A stretch of 64,000 bases of DNA from Desulfovibrio sp. JY (GTDB lineage Bacteria; Desulfobacterota; Desulfovibrionia; Desulfovibrionales; Desulfovibrionaceae), in the NCBI GenBank assembly GCA_021730285.1, contig CP082962.1, forward strand, positions 930,001 through 994,000. Reading direction: 5' to 3'. Under the pieces are notes generated by a model. It had not been told where the DNA came from and did no database searches. It was given only the letters and a program-made list of their open reading frames with translations. Position 1 is the first letter of the stretch; the number at the start of each line of letters is the position of its first letter. Of this stretch, positions 54,993-63,657 are shown one piece after another. The translations under genes were made by a program, and so were the position numbers.

Positions 54993-55738
54993 CGGTGATC
55001 GGGCTTGGCCCGGGCGACGCGGCCCTGCTCGCGCCCATGGCGGCCGAGGCCCTCGGGGCGGCCGAAATGGTGGCAGGATACGCCACCTACATCGACCTCG
55101 TGCCGCCGGAGCTGCTGGCCGGCAAGGAAGTGACGGCAACGGGCATGACCGGCGAGGTGGCCCGCTGCCGGGCGGCCCTGGAAGCGGCGGCGGCCGGCAA
55201 ACGCGTGGCCCTGGTCTCGAGCGGCGACGCCGGCGTCTACGGCATGGCCGGGCTGGCCCTCGAAATGCTCGACGCCATGGGGCTGGCCGACCGGATGGAT
55301 TTCGACGTCGTGCCGGGCATCCCGGCCGTGTGCGCGGCGGCGGCCCTGCTCGGCGCGCCGCTTACCCACGACTTCGCCGTGGTCAGCCTGTCGGACCTGC
55401 TCACGCCCCTGGAAGTCATCCGCCGCCGGCTGGACGCGGCCCTGGCCGCCGATTTCGTGCTGGCCCTCTACAATCCCCGCTCCCGGCGGCGCGCCGGCTA
55501 CCTGGACGAGGCGCTCGGCCTGGCGGGGCGACATCGCGACCCGCAAACACCCGTCGGTATGGTCAAAAACGCCTTTCGCCCGGGCCAGGAAATCCGCGTC
55601 ACCTCCCTGGCCGCAGCCGACCCGGAATTTGCCGACATGCTGACCCTGGTGGTCATCGGCAACGCCGCCACGCGCATGGCGGCCGAGCGTATGCTCACCC
55701 CGCGCGGCTATGCTGAAAAGTACACCCTGGAGGCCTAA
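54899..55738 (+). CDS. cobJ: Precorrin-3B C17-methyltransferase (CobJ/CbiH)
   Basis: SAM-dependent methylation at C17 and ring contraction of the corrin ring. The tetrapyrrole methylase core is clear: TVIGLGPGD, VSSGDAGVYGMAGLALE, VVPGIPAVCAAAALLGAPLTHDF and LALYNPRS. The start is uncertain: the ATG at 54899 has GGGAA five bases upstream but adds about 32 residues inside cbiG in another frame; a GTG at 54995 directly after the cbiG stop would remove the first strand of the fold. I report the former. It is the last gene of the pair; 120 bases follow before cytochrome c3. Confidence 0.87.
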   Translation: MRSGGDTGLGRGQACGPQDGDEARHGGRGRLTVIGLGPGDAALLAPMAAEALGAAEMVAGYATYIDLVPPELLAGKEVTATGMTGEVARCRAALEAAAAGKRVALVSSGDAGVYGMAGLALEMLDAMGLADRMDFDVVPGIPAVCAAAALLGAPLTHDFAVVSLSDLLTPLEVIRRRLDAALAADFVLALYNPRSRRRAGYLDEALGLAGRHRDPQTPVGMVKNAFRPGQEIRVTSLAAADPEFADMLTLVVIGNAATRMAAERMLTPRGYAEKYTLEA

Positions 55739-55858
55739 GTTCCCTACCTTTTCGGACTGAAATCTTCCGTCTTTTCCGGGCGATGCACCTTGACAGGCTG
55801 TCGGGGCTGGTCGTACACACCCTATGTGAAAAATTATTCTTGGAAGGAGGTGTGAGGG

Positions 55859-56242
55859 ATGAGAAAGGCGTTGTTTACGATTCTCGCTTGCATGGCGTTG
55901 GTCGGCTTCGTGGGCCTGCCCATGCTGCAAGCCGTGGAAGCTCCGGCGGACATGAAGATCAAGGCACCGGAAGGCTACGACAAAGTCACCAAGACCGAAG
56001 TGGCTTTCTCCCACAAGGGCCATGCCAAAATCGACTGCAAGATGTGCCACCACAAGGGTGAAGCCAACCAGAAGTGCTCCGCCGCCGGCTGCCACGACAG
56101 CAAGGACAGCAAGGACAAGACCAGCGAGCATTCCTTCTACAAGGCTTTTCACGACATGAAGAGCCCGCACAGCTGCATCGGCTGCCACAAGAAGGAAGCC
56201 AAGGGCCCGACCAAGTGCCCCGAGTGCCATCCGAAGGCGTAA
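55859..56242 (+). CDS. Tetraheme cytochrome c3
   Basis: A 127-residue periplasmic electron carrier of class III, typical of Desulfovibrionaceae, usually accepting electrons from periplasmic hydrogenase. Signal peptide with core LFTILACMALVGFVGL. Four heme sites: C60-KM-C63-H64, C73-SAAG-C78-H79, C106-IG-C109-H110 and C120-PE-C123-H124; the usual second-type spacing CxxxxCH appears once rather than twice. Axial His residues are seen in SHKGH and CHH. A strong AGGAGG lies upstream of the ATG. It is likely a monocistronic gene with its own promoter after the cobJ stop. Confidence 0.95.
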   Translation: MRKALFTILACMALVGFVGLPMLQAVEAPADMKIKAPEGYDKVTKTEVAFSHKGHAKIDCKMCHHKGEANQKCSAAGCHDSKDSKDKTSEHSFYKAFHDMKSPHSCIGCHKKEAKGPTKCPECHPKA

Positions 56243-56321
56243 TTGTGCCTTGGCGAGGCTGGGCGCCTATCCCCCGGCCTCGCTTTCATATTTCTGACGC
56301 CGCATCAGGCCGAGGTACCCC

Positions 56322-58247
56322 ATGCCGACCGACAAACCCCTTCCCGAAAACGACGACGACATCATCGATCTGACCGACCTCGTCGAAGAGGGGAGCGTCG
56401 GCGGCGACGCCGATAACGACGCCCCCGTGGACATGAGCTTCGAGCAGGAGCTCGAGGACCTGTTCGGCGACGCCGATCCCACCCCGACCAAACCCGCCGC
56501 GCCGGCCGCGGAAACTTCCATGGCCGCAGACGCCACCACCGCCGCCGACGACGCCATCGACCTCTCCGGCCTCGAAGTCGACGAAGCGCCCACGGCAGCG
56601 CCCGAAAAACCGGCGGCCCCCGAGGAAGCGGACGACGCCTTCGATCTCGCCGGCCTGGGCCTGGATGAACCCGAGGAGCCCGCCGCCGCGCCCGCGGCCG
56701 ACGACGCCATGGCCGACCTCTTCGGCGACGATGAGGCCAAGGCCGAAGGCGATGATCTCCTGGCCCAGTTCGATGCCGAGCAGGAGCCCGTCGCCCAGGT
56801 GCCCAAAGCGTCCGGTACGGACGAAGCCCCGGCGGCCCCCGAGGAAGCCGACGACGCCCTGGATCTTTCCGACATGAGCCTGTCCGCGTTCGAGCCCGAA
56901 GCGCCGCAGTCCCAGGCCGCCGACGAAGGGCCAGGGCGCGAACCGAGCATGGACGACCTGCTCGGCGACCTGCCCCCGGCTCCGGACGAAGCCCCGGCCA
57001 CGACCGGCGGCCCCGATCTGGCGGAACTCGCCGCCATCGAGGAAACGCCGGAGGCTCCGGCCGCCGCGCCCCTTGCGGCCGCAACCGCCGGAGCCATCGA
57101 TCTGGCCGCCCTGGACAAGCTCATCGACACGGCCAAGGGACCGGCCCCGGAAGCCGCGAACGAGGAAGCCGCCGACACCGGCCGCATGGACGCCCTGGCC
57201 GCCCGCATCGACGCCTTGGAAACCTCCACCGCCACCCTGTGCGACAAGATCGAATCCCTGCCCACGGCCGGCGACGGCGATGCCTTGGCCGACGCCCTGT
57301 CGGTACGACTGGAAGACGCCCTGTCCGAACGCCTGGATGCTATTCTGGCCGGCCAGCCGCAGGGGCCGGACCACGAGACCCTCAAGGCCGAGATTCTCGA
57401 AGCCGCCGAGGAAAGGGCTGGAGCGGCCCGGGATGCGCTGCTGGCCGAGGTGCGCCAGTCCCTGGCCCGACTGGAATCCCTCACCCAGGATCAGCAGGGA
57501 CAATTCACGGATTTCACCGCCACCATGGAAACCCGGCTGGACGCGATCACCCGCGAGCTGCCGCAGCCGGATGCCTTCGCCACCAAGGACAGCCTTGCCG
57601 CCAGCCTGGAGACGCTTGGGGAGACGCTTTCCCGCGACATCGCCGGCAAGCTCGACGAACGCCTGACCGAGTTGCGCCGGGAGCTGCGCGAGACGCTCAG
57701 CACCGAACTGGCGTCGACCCTGGACGAACGCCTGACCGAGGCCATGGAATCGGCCAAGCAGACGGCCCGGCAAGAGGTCGAGGCCCTCGGCGGTGTGCTG
57801 ACCGGCCGCATCGAAACCCTGGAATCCGAACGCCAGGACTCCGAAAAGCTCGTCGCCGCCATCACCGACGACGTGACCAGCCAGGTGCGCGACGCCCTCG
57901 CCCCTTCCCTGGCCGCGCTCGAAGCCAAACCGGACCGCGCGGACATCGACGCGGCCCTGGCTCCCGCCCTCGAAGCCCTTGCGACCAAAGTGGACAAGGC
58001 GGACCTCGATGCCGCCCTGGAGCGACTCGACGCGAAACCGGATCGGGCGGACCTTGACGCGGCCGTCGACGCCGCCATCGCTCCCGCCTTGGAGGGCCTT
58101 GCGGCCAAACTGGACAGGACGGAGCTCGACACGGCCATAAACGCCCTGCGCGAGGAACTGGCGGACGAGATCAAAAAACTCGTGCCCAAGGCCGCCGCCG
58201 ACGTGATCCGCGAGGAAATCACCGCCCTGGCCAAAGAATTGCTGTAG
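56322..58247 (+). CDS. Acidic coiled-coil protein, PopZ-like layout
   Basis: A 641-residue soluble protein of unknown function. Residues 1-270 are extremely acidic and Ala/Pro-rich with repeated short motifs such as DDAIDLSGLEVD and DDALDLSDMSL. Residues 285-600 are long helices with heptad patterns and imperfect repeats (AKPDRADLDAAV appears twice in variants). The end EIKKLVPKAAADVIREEI is like the C-terminal oligomerisation helices of PopZ and of related deltaproteobacterial proteins. By layout it could be a scaffold at a cell pole; this is inference. It follows cytochrome c3 by 79 bases and ends before an interrupted double palindrome. Confidence 0.7.
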   Translation: MPTDKPLPENDDDIIDLTDLVEEGSVGGDADNDAPVDMSFEQELEDLFGDADPTPTKPAAPAAETSMAADATTAADDAIDLSGLEVDEAPTAAPEKPAAPEEADDAFDLAGLGLDEPEEPAAAPAADDAMADLFGDDEAKAEGDDLLAQFDAEQEPVAQVPKASGTDEAPAAPEEADDALDLSDMSLSAFEPEAPQSQAADEGPGREPSMDDLLGDLPPAPDEAPATTGGPDLAELAAIEETPEAPAAAPLAAATAGAIDLAALDKLIDTAKGPAPEAANEEAADTGRMDALAARIDALETSTATLCDKIESLPTAGDGDALADALSVRLEDALSERLDAILAGQPQGPDHETLKAEILEAAEERAGAARDALLAEVRQSLARLESLTQDQQGQFTDFTATMETRLDAITRELPQPDAFATKDSLAASLETLGETLSRDIAGKLDERLTELRRELRETLSTELASTLDERLTEAMESAKQTARQEVEALGGVLTGRIETLESERQDSEKLVAAITDDVTSQVRDALAPSLAALEAKPDRADIDAALAPALEALATKVDKADLDAALERLDAKPDRADLDAAVDAAIAPALEGLAAKLDRTELDTAINALREELADEIKKLVPKAAADVIREEITALAKELL

Positions 58248-58274
58248 AGAAGAAAGAAAGAAGCAGGAAGCGAT

Positions 58275-58389
58275 GCGAGAGGGGGACCCTTTTTGAAAAA
58301 AGGGTCCCCCTCTCGCGCTCTCCCCTCCCAAAAACTTTTAACGATTACATTATGTTATCATTAACAGCCTGTCACCGTTAAAAGTCTTT
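58275..58389. repeat. Left part of a double palindrome element split by an IS
   Basis: The first hairpin (58275-58316, arms GCGAGAGGGGGACCCTTTTT) is followed by its tail, a linker and TTAAAAGTCTTT, after which the element is cut. The expected second hairpin is found at 59842-59889, on the other side of the insertion sequence. Confidence 0.75.
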
Positions 58390-58673
58390 CCTATGTGGCC
58401 CGAAGTCAAGCCGGCTGACGCAGTCTAACCGCCCGTTTCCTATTCGCGCCCGAAGCGCCAAGTACCGATTCGGTAGTTTTCGGATTTTCGCCATTTGAGA
58501 AACGCCGCCATGCGGCCAGACTTTTCCGCGACCAATCCGAAAAATTGTTGGCTGTTAGGCTTTCAGTCTTCCCCGTTCGTTGCCACAGGTCCTTGTTGGC
58601 GCTGCAATACCCTCTTGGCGGGCGAGGAGCACGGGGCTTCCCAGAGCCGGCGTGATCCTCGCCCGCCGCCGTT
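58390..58673 (-). ncRNA. Candidate bridge/seekRNA region of the IS
   Basis: The 284-base stretch between the transposase stop and the IS end, on the transposase strand. In IS1111-type elements the guide RNA is encoded on this side. It begins with a perfect 12-pair stem (GGCGGGCGAGGA/TCCTCGCCCGCC, 58617-58667). At 58560-58570 the minus strand reads AAGACTGAAAG: AAGACT is complementary to the left flank (AGTCTT) and GAAAG equals the right flank. That could be the target-recognising part, but the match is short. Confidence 0.4.
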
Positions 58674-59756
58674 TCACGCCATAACCGCCTCAAATCGGTA
58701 CGCTCGTTTCTCCAGGCTCAGCCGCCACAAAATGATGGCCAGTTTTCGAGCTAAGGCTGTGATGGCCTTTTGGGCCAGGCCGCTTTTCCCCAGCAACTTG
58801 TGATACCAGGCCTGAGCCTTCGGATCGTGTGCGCGCCATTTCCAGGCCGCCTCCACTAAAAGACTTCGCAGTTTGGTCTGCCCCACGGGCCGTAACCTGG
58901 CCCGGCCCTTGCTCTCGCCGCTCTGGCGCACCATGGGCGCAAGTCCCAGATAGCTTGTCACCTCTTCGGCCCGGCTGAAACGTTCCGGCTGAAACAACTC
59001 CAGACGGAAGGTCGCGGCGATGAGCGGCCCCACACCGGGCACGGTGCGCAGGCACTTGATGACTTTGTCATGCTCTCCCTGGCGGCAAATTGTCTCAAGT
59101 TGCTGTTCAACGAGGGACAATTCGCTGGTGATGGCATGCATCTCCCGCACAAAACTTTCCAGCGTATACCGGGCAGCCTGATGCATGGGCAGTTTAAGCA
59201 GGGATGCTACAGCGACCTTGCTCCAGTATTTCAGATTGGGTGGTTCGGTAAGGCCCAAAAAAAGCAGATGGGAATGGATGCGCAGTTTCACACGACGCAG
59301 GTCGTCGGCCAGATCGTGTCGTCGGCGCTCCAGGCTCCTCTGGGCTTCTTGCTCCTCGGTCGGCACGGCGATGGGACGCAGCATCCCCTTGGCGGCGTAA
59401 TCGGCCAGTTTGACGCAATCGAGCCGGTCTGTTTTTGCGCCCCAGACCACGGGGCGGGGAATCCGACTGGGAGCCGCCACGAGATTGGGAATCCCTGCCT
59501 TTGTGAGCGCTCTGGACAGGGTGAATCCGGTCGGCCCGGATTCACTGGCCGCCATGGCCACGGTGACGCCCACCGCGGCCAATTTGTCGATCAGAGCCTG
59601 CGGGCTCGCCGACATCACCAAGGTGTGGACGACTCCATCAAACCGACGTAACGCAACAAAATAACTATTTTTATGGACATCCAATCCGACAAAAAAAGAT
59701 CGACCTTGTGAAGCCTCCACAAACGCTTGAAGTTGGGATAACGCTTGTCCTGCCAT
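58674..59756 (-). CDS. IS110-family transposase
   Basis: A 360-residue recombinase. The RuvC-like DEDD residues are D26 (VGLDVHK), E72 (ASESGPTG), D110 and D113 (KTDRLD). The C-terminal Transposase_20 region has RTVPGVGPLIAATFRLEL and the conserved serine segment MVRQSGESKG near residue 280. GAGGAGA precedes the ATG at 59756 by six bases; the longer open frame runs to the IS end. All catalytic residues are present, so it may be active. Confidence 0.92.
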   Translation of the reverse strand: MAGQALSQLQAFVEASQGRSFFVGLDVHKNSYFVALRRFDGVVHTLVMSASPQALIDKLAAVGVTVAMAASESGPTGFTLSRALTKAGIPNLVAAPSRIPRPVVWGAKTDRLDCVKLADYAAKGMLRPIAVPTEEQEAQRSLERRRHDLADDLRRVKLRIHSHLLFLGLTEPPNLKYWSKVAVASLLKLPMHQAARYTLESFVREMHAITSELSLVEQQLETICRQGEHDKVIKCLRTVPGVGPLIAATFRLELFQPERFSRAEEVTSYLGLAPMVRQSGESKGRARLRPVGQTKLRSLLVEAAWKWRAHDPKAQAWYHKLLGKSGLAQKAITALARKLAIILWRLSLEKRAYRFEAVMA

Positions 59757-59841
59757 GTTGGTCTCCTCGCCTCGTTTGTGTCTACGAGCACATTTACTGG
59801 CACTATCAGCCAGTTTGAGGGTCGAGGCCAACATGGTATTT

Positions 59842-59889
59842 GAAAGGGGGTCCGGGGGGAAAATTTTCTACAGAAAAGTTTCCCCCCGG
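59842..59889. repeat. Right part of the double palindrome element split by the IS
   Basis: GAAAGGGGGTCC followed by a hairpin with arms CCGGGGGGAAA and TTTCCCCCCGG. It completes the element that begins at 58275 and lies just downstream of the GH57-type gene on the minus strand. Confidence 0.75.
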
Positions 59890-59911
59890 CTCTTTTCTCC
59901 CTCCCCTACAC

Positions 59912-62164
59912 CTACACCACGAATCCCAAAGCGCCGGCCAGAGTGGCTGTGGAGCCGGCGAAAGGGCGGCATTCCCACAGCGCGTTCTGGGCGGCCCACC
60001 AGTCGGGGTGCAGGTCGAGGTCGGCGGTCCGGGCGACCAGCCGGGCCAGCTTGCGGCAGTCCGGGTCCGGCTCGGCCACGCGCCGGGCGGTTTCGGCCGC
60101 AAGCCGCGCCTCCAGGGCCGCCTTGACCGGCGAATTGCGTCCGGCCTCGATCAGAAAAAGCCGCAGCAGCGCCTCGCGCTTTGCCGGCAGCGGCAGATCG
60201 AACACCTCGTGCCACAAGAGCCCCGGCCACAGATGCAGCCACAGCGGCGCCAGATTGAGCGTATTCTGGGCTTCCTGCAGTTCGGTGACGAGTTTCCTTG
60301 CCGTCGCGGCCTGGGTCAGCATGGCGGCAAAAAAGGCGTCCTCGGCGTGGCGGGCGAAGGCGTCGGCCAGGGCTTGCCGCTTGTTGACGGGAAGGCCCAC
60401 GTCGCGGAAGCACACCCCCTCCTCGGCCCCGCCCCCGGCCGGGACCATGGTCACGCAGCCGTCAAAGGGATCGGCGGTCGGGGCCGGGCGGAAGCTGATG
60501 GCGAAATCCTCGGTAGCGGTTTCCAGGTGGTAGCGGATGGAGGCCTTGCCGGGGCGCGCGCCGCCCTCGGGATCGTCCAGGCGCACGGTCACCGCCACGC
60601 CCGGCCAGCGGGCCTCGGCGCTCCCGTCGCCTGTCGGCAGGCGCTCTTCCAGGCCGAGGGTGAGCAGGACCTGGGTGACGAGGGTCTTGGGCGTTTCGCG
60701 CCTGGGCCGGACCATGTTTTCCCATATATCGCGGCCCGAACCCATTTCCGGGTCGTTGGAGCGCGCCTTGGCCAGGATATCCGTGACCTCGGGCTCGGGG
60801 TCGGCCATGCCCGTGGCCCGGGCCAATTCCGCGGCCCGCAGGGCGAAGGTCAGGCCATTTACCGGCTCGAGCCGTGAGATCTCGTCGAAAAACCAGGCGC
60901 AGCTGGCAAAGGAAGCCAGCCCCCAGGCCTGCATGGACAGTAGTTTCCAGGCCGTGCCCCGGGCCGCTTCCGGCAGTTTCGGCGCGAAATGCGCGGCCTC
61001 GAAAGCGGCCGGGGCCATGCTTGCGGCCAGGACCTTCCCGTAGGCCGCAAGCGCCCGGCGGGGATCGGCGAAAAGGGGCTTGCCGGCGGCGAAGAAATGG
61101 GCGTCCAACCGGGATTTGAGGCGGTTTAAGGCCTCGCGCAGCGGCGCGCGCCATTTCTGGTTGTAGCCGGGATGCCCGCCGTTGGTGCAACCGCAGTCCG
61201 AGCGCCAGCGCTCGACGCCGTGGGCGCAGCTCCAGGCCGAGGCCTCGCGGATACGCACAAACCGTTTGGGTGGATCGGTCTCCAGAAACGTCGCGTAATT
61301 GGTGAGCGTCAGCCCATCGCGGCCGGAGCGCGCCTGATCGAGCACGTAGGCCAGGGCCATCTCGCCGAAGGTGAAGTGGTGGCCGTAGGTCTCGCCGTCG
61401 GTGGCCAGCGACAAGAGCCCCTCCCCGGCCGCGCCGGAAAGACGGCGGAAAAACTGCTCGCCATCGGCCAGCAGGCGCTCGAAGGCCACGGCCTGGGACA
61501 GGGGTCCGTGGTAGAAAAAGACGGCCATGGGCCTGCCCGACGGCAAAAGCACCTTGTGGGGCCGGCGGATGTCCAGGGAGCCGGCGTCCACGCCATGCCA
61601 GTTTTCGCCGTCGTCGCTGACGGCCGTGGCCTGGGACGGGGCCAGGATGGTGAAGCGGATGCCGGCGGCGGCCAGGGCTTCGAGGGTCGGCGTGTCCACG
61701 GCGGTTTCGGACAGCCACATGCCTTCCGGATCGCGGCCGAAGCGGGCCCGGAAATCGTCCACCGCCCAGGCCACCTCGAGCTCCTTGTCCAGGTCCGAGG
61801 CCAGGGGCATGATGACATGGTGGTAGATCTGGGCCAGGGCGTTGCCGTGGCCCAGGCGCTTGACGCTTTCGCGGTCGGCCTCGAGCATGCGGGCGTAGGT
61901 GTCCGGGGCCGAACGGGCCATCCAGGCAAGCAGCGTCGGTCCGGCGTTGAAGCTCATCCACTCGTAGCAGTTGAGCAGTTCCACGATGCGGCCCGAGCCG
62001 TCCAGCCGCCTGGCCCTGGCCATGGGCGCGTAGGATTCGCGGCAGATGCGCTCGTTCCAATGGCGGCTCGGGGCGGCGCTGCCTTCGGGCAAAATGAGCC
62101 CGAGCCAGGGATCCTCGCGGGGGGGCTGGTAGAAATGGCCGTGGATGCAAAGGGCGCGGTCCAT
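59912..62164 (-). CDS. GH57-type hydrolase with DUF3536
   Basis: A 750-residue cytosolic protein of the GH57-related group that carries a DUF3536 domain. The N-terminus has LCIHGHFYQPPREDPW, like the first active-site strand of GH57 alpha-glucan enzymes; LSETAVDTPTLEAL near residue 200 and ATDGETYGHHF near 300 occupy the positions of the catalytic motifs. Likely acts on alpha-glucan or a related polysaccharide. CAGGAG lies nine bases before the ATG. It follows the triplicated secreted protein gene by eight bases, so they form one transcript. Confidence 0.85.
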   Translation of the reverse strand: MDRALCIHGHFYQPPREDPWLGLILPEGSAAPSRHWNERICRESYAPMARARRLDGSGRIVELLNCYEWMSFNAGPTLLAWMARSAPDTYARMLEADRESVKRLGHGNALAQIYHHVIMPLASDLDKELEVAWAVDDFRARFGRDPEGMWLSETAVDTPTLEALAAAGIRFTILAPSQATAVSDDGENWHGVDAGSLDIRRPHKVLLPSGRPMAVFFYHGPLSQAVAFERLLADGEQFFRRLSGAAGEGLLSLATDGETYGHHFTFGEMALAYVLDQARSGRDGLTLTNYATFLETDPPKRFVRIREASAWSCAHGVERWRSDCGCTNGGHPGYNQKWRAPLREALNRLKSRLDAHFFAAGKPLFADPRRALAAYGKVLAASMAPAAFEAAHFAPKLPEAARGTAWKLLSMQAWGLASFASCAWFFDEISRLEPVNGLTFALRAAELARATGMADPEPEVTDILAKARSNDPEMGSGRDIWENMVRPRRETPKTLVTQVLLTLGLEERLPTGDGSAEARWPGVAVTVRLDDPEGGARPGKASIRYHLETATEDFAISFRPAPTADPFDGCVTMVPAGGGAEEGVCFRDVGLPVNKRQALADAFARHAEDAFFAAMLTQAATARKLVTELQEAQNTLNLAPLWLHLWPGLLWHEVFDLPLPAKREALLRLFLIEAGRNSPVKAALEARLAAETARRVAEPDPDCRKLARLVARTADLDLHPDWWAAQNALWECRPFAGSTATLAGALGFVV

Positions 62165-62172
62165 AGGCGGGC

Positions 62173-63648
62173 TTACTCCTGTCCGGGTTTGCGTTCGATG
62201 TCCTCGCCGGCGGCGTCCGGCGCGGCAAAAATCTTCTTGTCCAGAGCGTCCAGGGCCTTGGCGGCGATGCGGCCCTCGCGGTGGCGCAAGAGCGAAGCGT
62301 CCACGTAATGCACCTCCATGGGGCCGAGCTTGGGCCGCACCAGGGCGATGGACAGGCCCGGCCACGACCATTGGTGGATGACGCCGCCGTCATCGGCCGA
62401 CCGCGTGTCCGGGGAACCGTATTTGGCGCTGTAGGCGGCCAGCACGCGGTTGTAGTCCGAATCCGGGCCGTCGCCGGAGGCGGCGATGGTCAGCGTCACC
62501 CCGGCCAGCCGGTCCTGGTCGTAGCCGTACAGCACGCTTGTGAGGGGAATGTCGCCGAGGCGGAGCCGTTCATCGCCGCGACGGTAATATTTGCGGCCGC
62601 GGTGGGTGTAGAGGTATTCGCCGGCTGGCAGGGCCTGGGGCGGGGAGCCGAAGGCCGCGCCGCGAAACGAGCGCGGCGGATCGCCCGGGGAAAACAGGCG
62701 GAAGCCCCCGGAAAGCGACGGCGGCGCGCCGGCGGCCGTCTCGGCGGCGTCCATGGCGGCGAGCAGCTTGGCGTCGGCGTAGCGGATGGTCACGCCGCCG
62801 GCCTCCACGTCGCGGGAAAGCGCGATCTGGGCCTCGGGCCAGCTCCAGACCAGTTCCTCCTCCAAGGTGGCGGCGATGGCGCGCGGCGGCCCGTATTTGG
62901 CGATGTAGGCCCGGCGCAGGGCCTCGAAATCCCCGCCCTCGCCGACCCGCATGACCACGGCGAAAAGCTTGCCCCGGAAAAAGCCGTACAGAATGTCGGT
63001 CAACCGCAGGTCGCCAAGTTCCAGGCTGTCCCCGGGCCGGCGGTAATAGGCGGCCGCGCCTTCGCGGTAGGCCTGGGCCAAACCGGGAATGCCGGAAATA
63101 TCCCGACCGAAGCGCAGGCCCCGAAAGCCGATGGGCCCGCGCCGACGGATATCCTCGACGCTTTGCCAGACCTCGCGCTCGTCGGCGGTCAGCTCCGGCA
63201 GGTAGACGTAATCGACCACGGTCTTTCCGTCCCGGGCGAAATGGGACAGGGACACGGTGAGAAGCGGCCGCCGCCAGACCAGCCGCAAGAACCCCGGCGC
63301 GCCCTCGCGGACGGGTCGGCCGTACTTGGCGGTATAGGCGGCCACGAGATCGCCCAGGCCCTCGCAGCCCGTAAGCGTCATGCGCACGAAAAAAAGCGCC
63401 CCCCGCGAAAAGCCGTAGCGGATGTCCGTGGCGCAGGCCGCGCCCAAAAGCGGCTTTTCCTCGGACCGGCGGTAAAAGGCCGTGTCGCCGAAGCGGACCA
63501 CAAGCTCCATGCCCGGCATGGAGGCCACGGGCGCGCCAAAGGACAGGCCGCGAAATCCCGGCGGGTTGGCGGATTGGGCAAAGGCCCCGGCGCAACAGCC
63601 GAGCCCCAGCAGGACGCACAAGAAACAGGCCAGACGCCGACAAGCCAT
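62173..63648 (-). CDS. Secreted protein with three internal repeats
   Basis: A 491-residue protein with a signal peptide (core LACFLCVLLGLGCCAGAFA). The mature part has three copies of a roughly 120-residue unit, starting near residues 31, 172 and 332. Each contains F-R-G-x-x-F-G, Y-Y/F-R-R followed by L-x-L-G, an I/V-x-Y-G-F/Y strand and A-Y-x-A-K-Y-G-x-P. The units differ considerably, so the triplication is old. I do not know the family. It lies between a HAMP protein gene and the GH57-type gene, all minus strand, with gaps below ten bases. Confidence 0.75.
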   Translation of the reverse strand: MACRRLACFLCVLLGLGCCAGAFAQSANPPGFRGLSFGAPVASMPGMELVVRFGDTAFYRRSEEKPLLGAACATDIRYGFSRGALFFVRMTLTGCEGLGDLVAAYTAKYGRPVREGAPGFLRLVWRRPLLTVSLSHFARDGKTVVDYVYLPELTADEREVWQSVEDIRRRGPIGFRGLRFGRDISGIPGLAQAYREGAAAYYRRPGDSLELGDLRLTDILYGFFRGKLFAVVMRVGEGGDFEALRRAYIAKYGPPRAIAATLEEELVWSWPEAQIALSRDVEAGGVTIRYADAKLLAAMDAAETAAGAPPSLSGGFRLFSPGDPPRSFRGAAFGSPPQALPAGEYLYTHRGRKYYRRGDERLRLGDIPLTSVLYGYDQDRLAGVTLTIAASGDGPDSDYNRVLAAYSAKYGSPDTRSADDGGVIHQWSWPGLSIALVRPKLGPMEVHYVDASLLRHREGRIAAKALDALDKKIFAAPDAAGEDIERKPGQE

Positions 63649-63657
63649 GACGCGCCC

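Larger units (their letters stand above)
58390..59841 (-). mobile_element. IS110/IS1111-family insertion sequence
   Basis: About 1450 bp, containing one DEDD-type transposase gene (58674-59756) with most non-coding sequence downstream of it, as in the IS1111 group. Subterminal imperfect inverted repeats are seen near 58393 (ATGTGGCCCGAAGTCAAG) and 59810-59834. The boundaries are inferred because the flanks join to a complete double palindrome element when the segment is removed. No clear target duplication. It appears intact. Confidence 0.75.
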
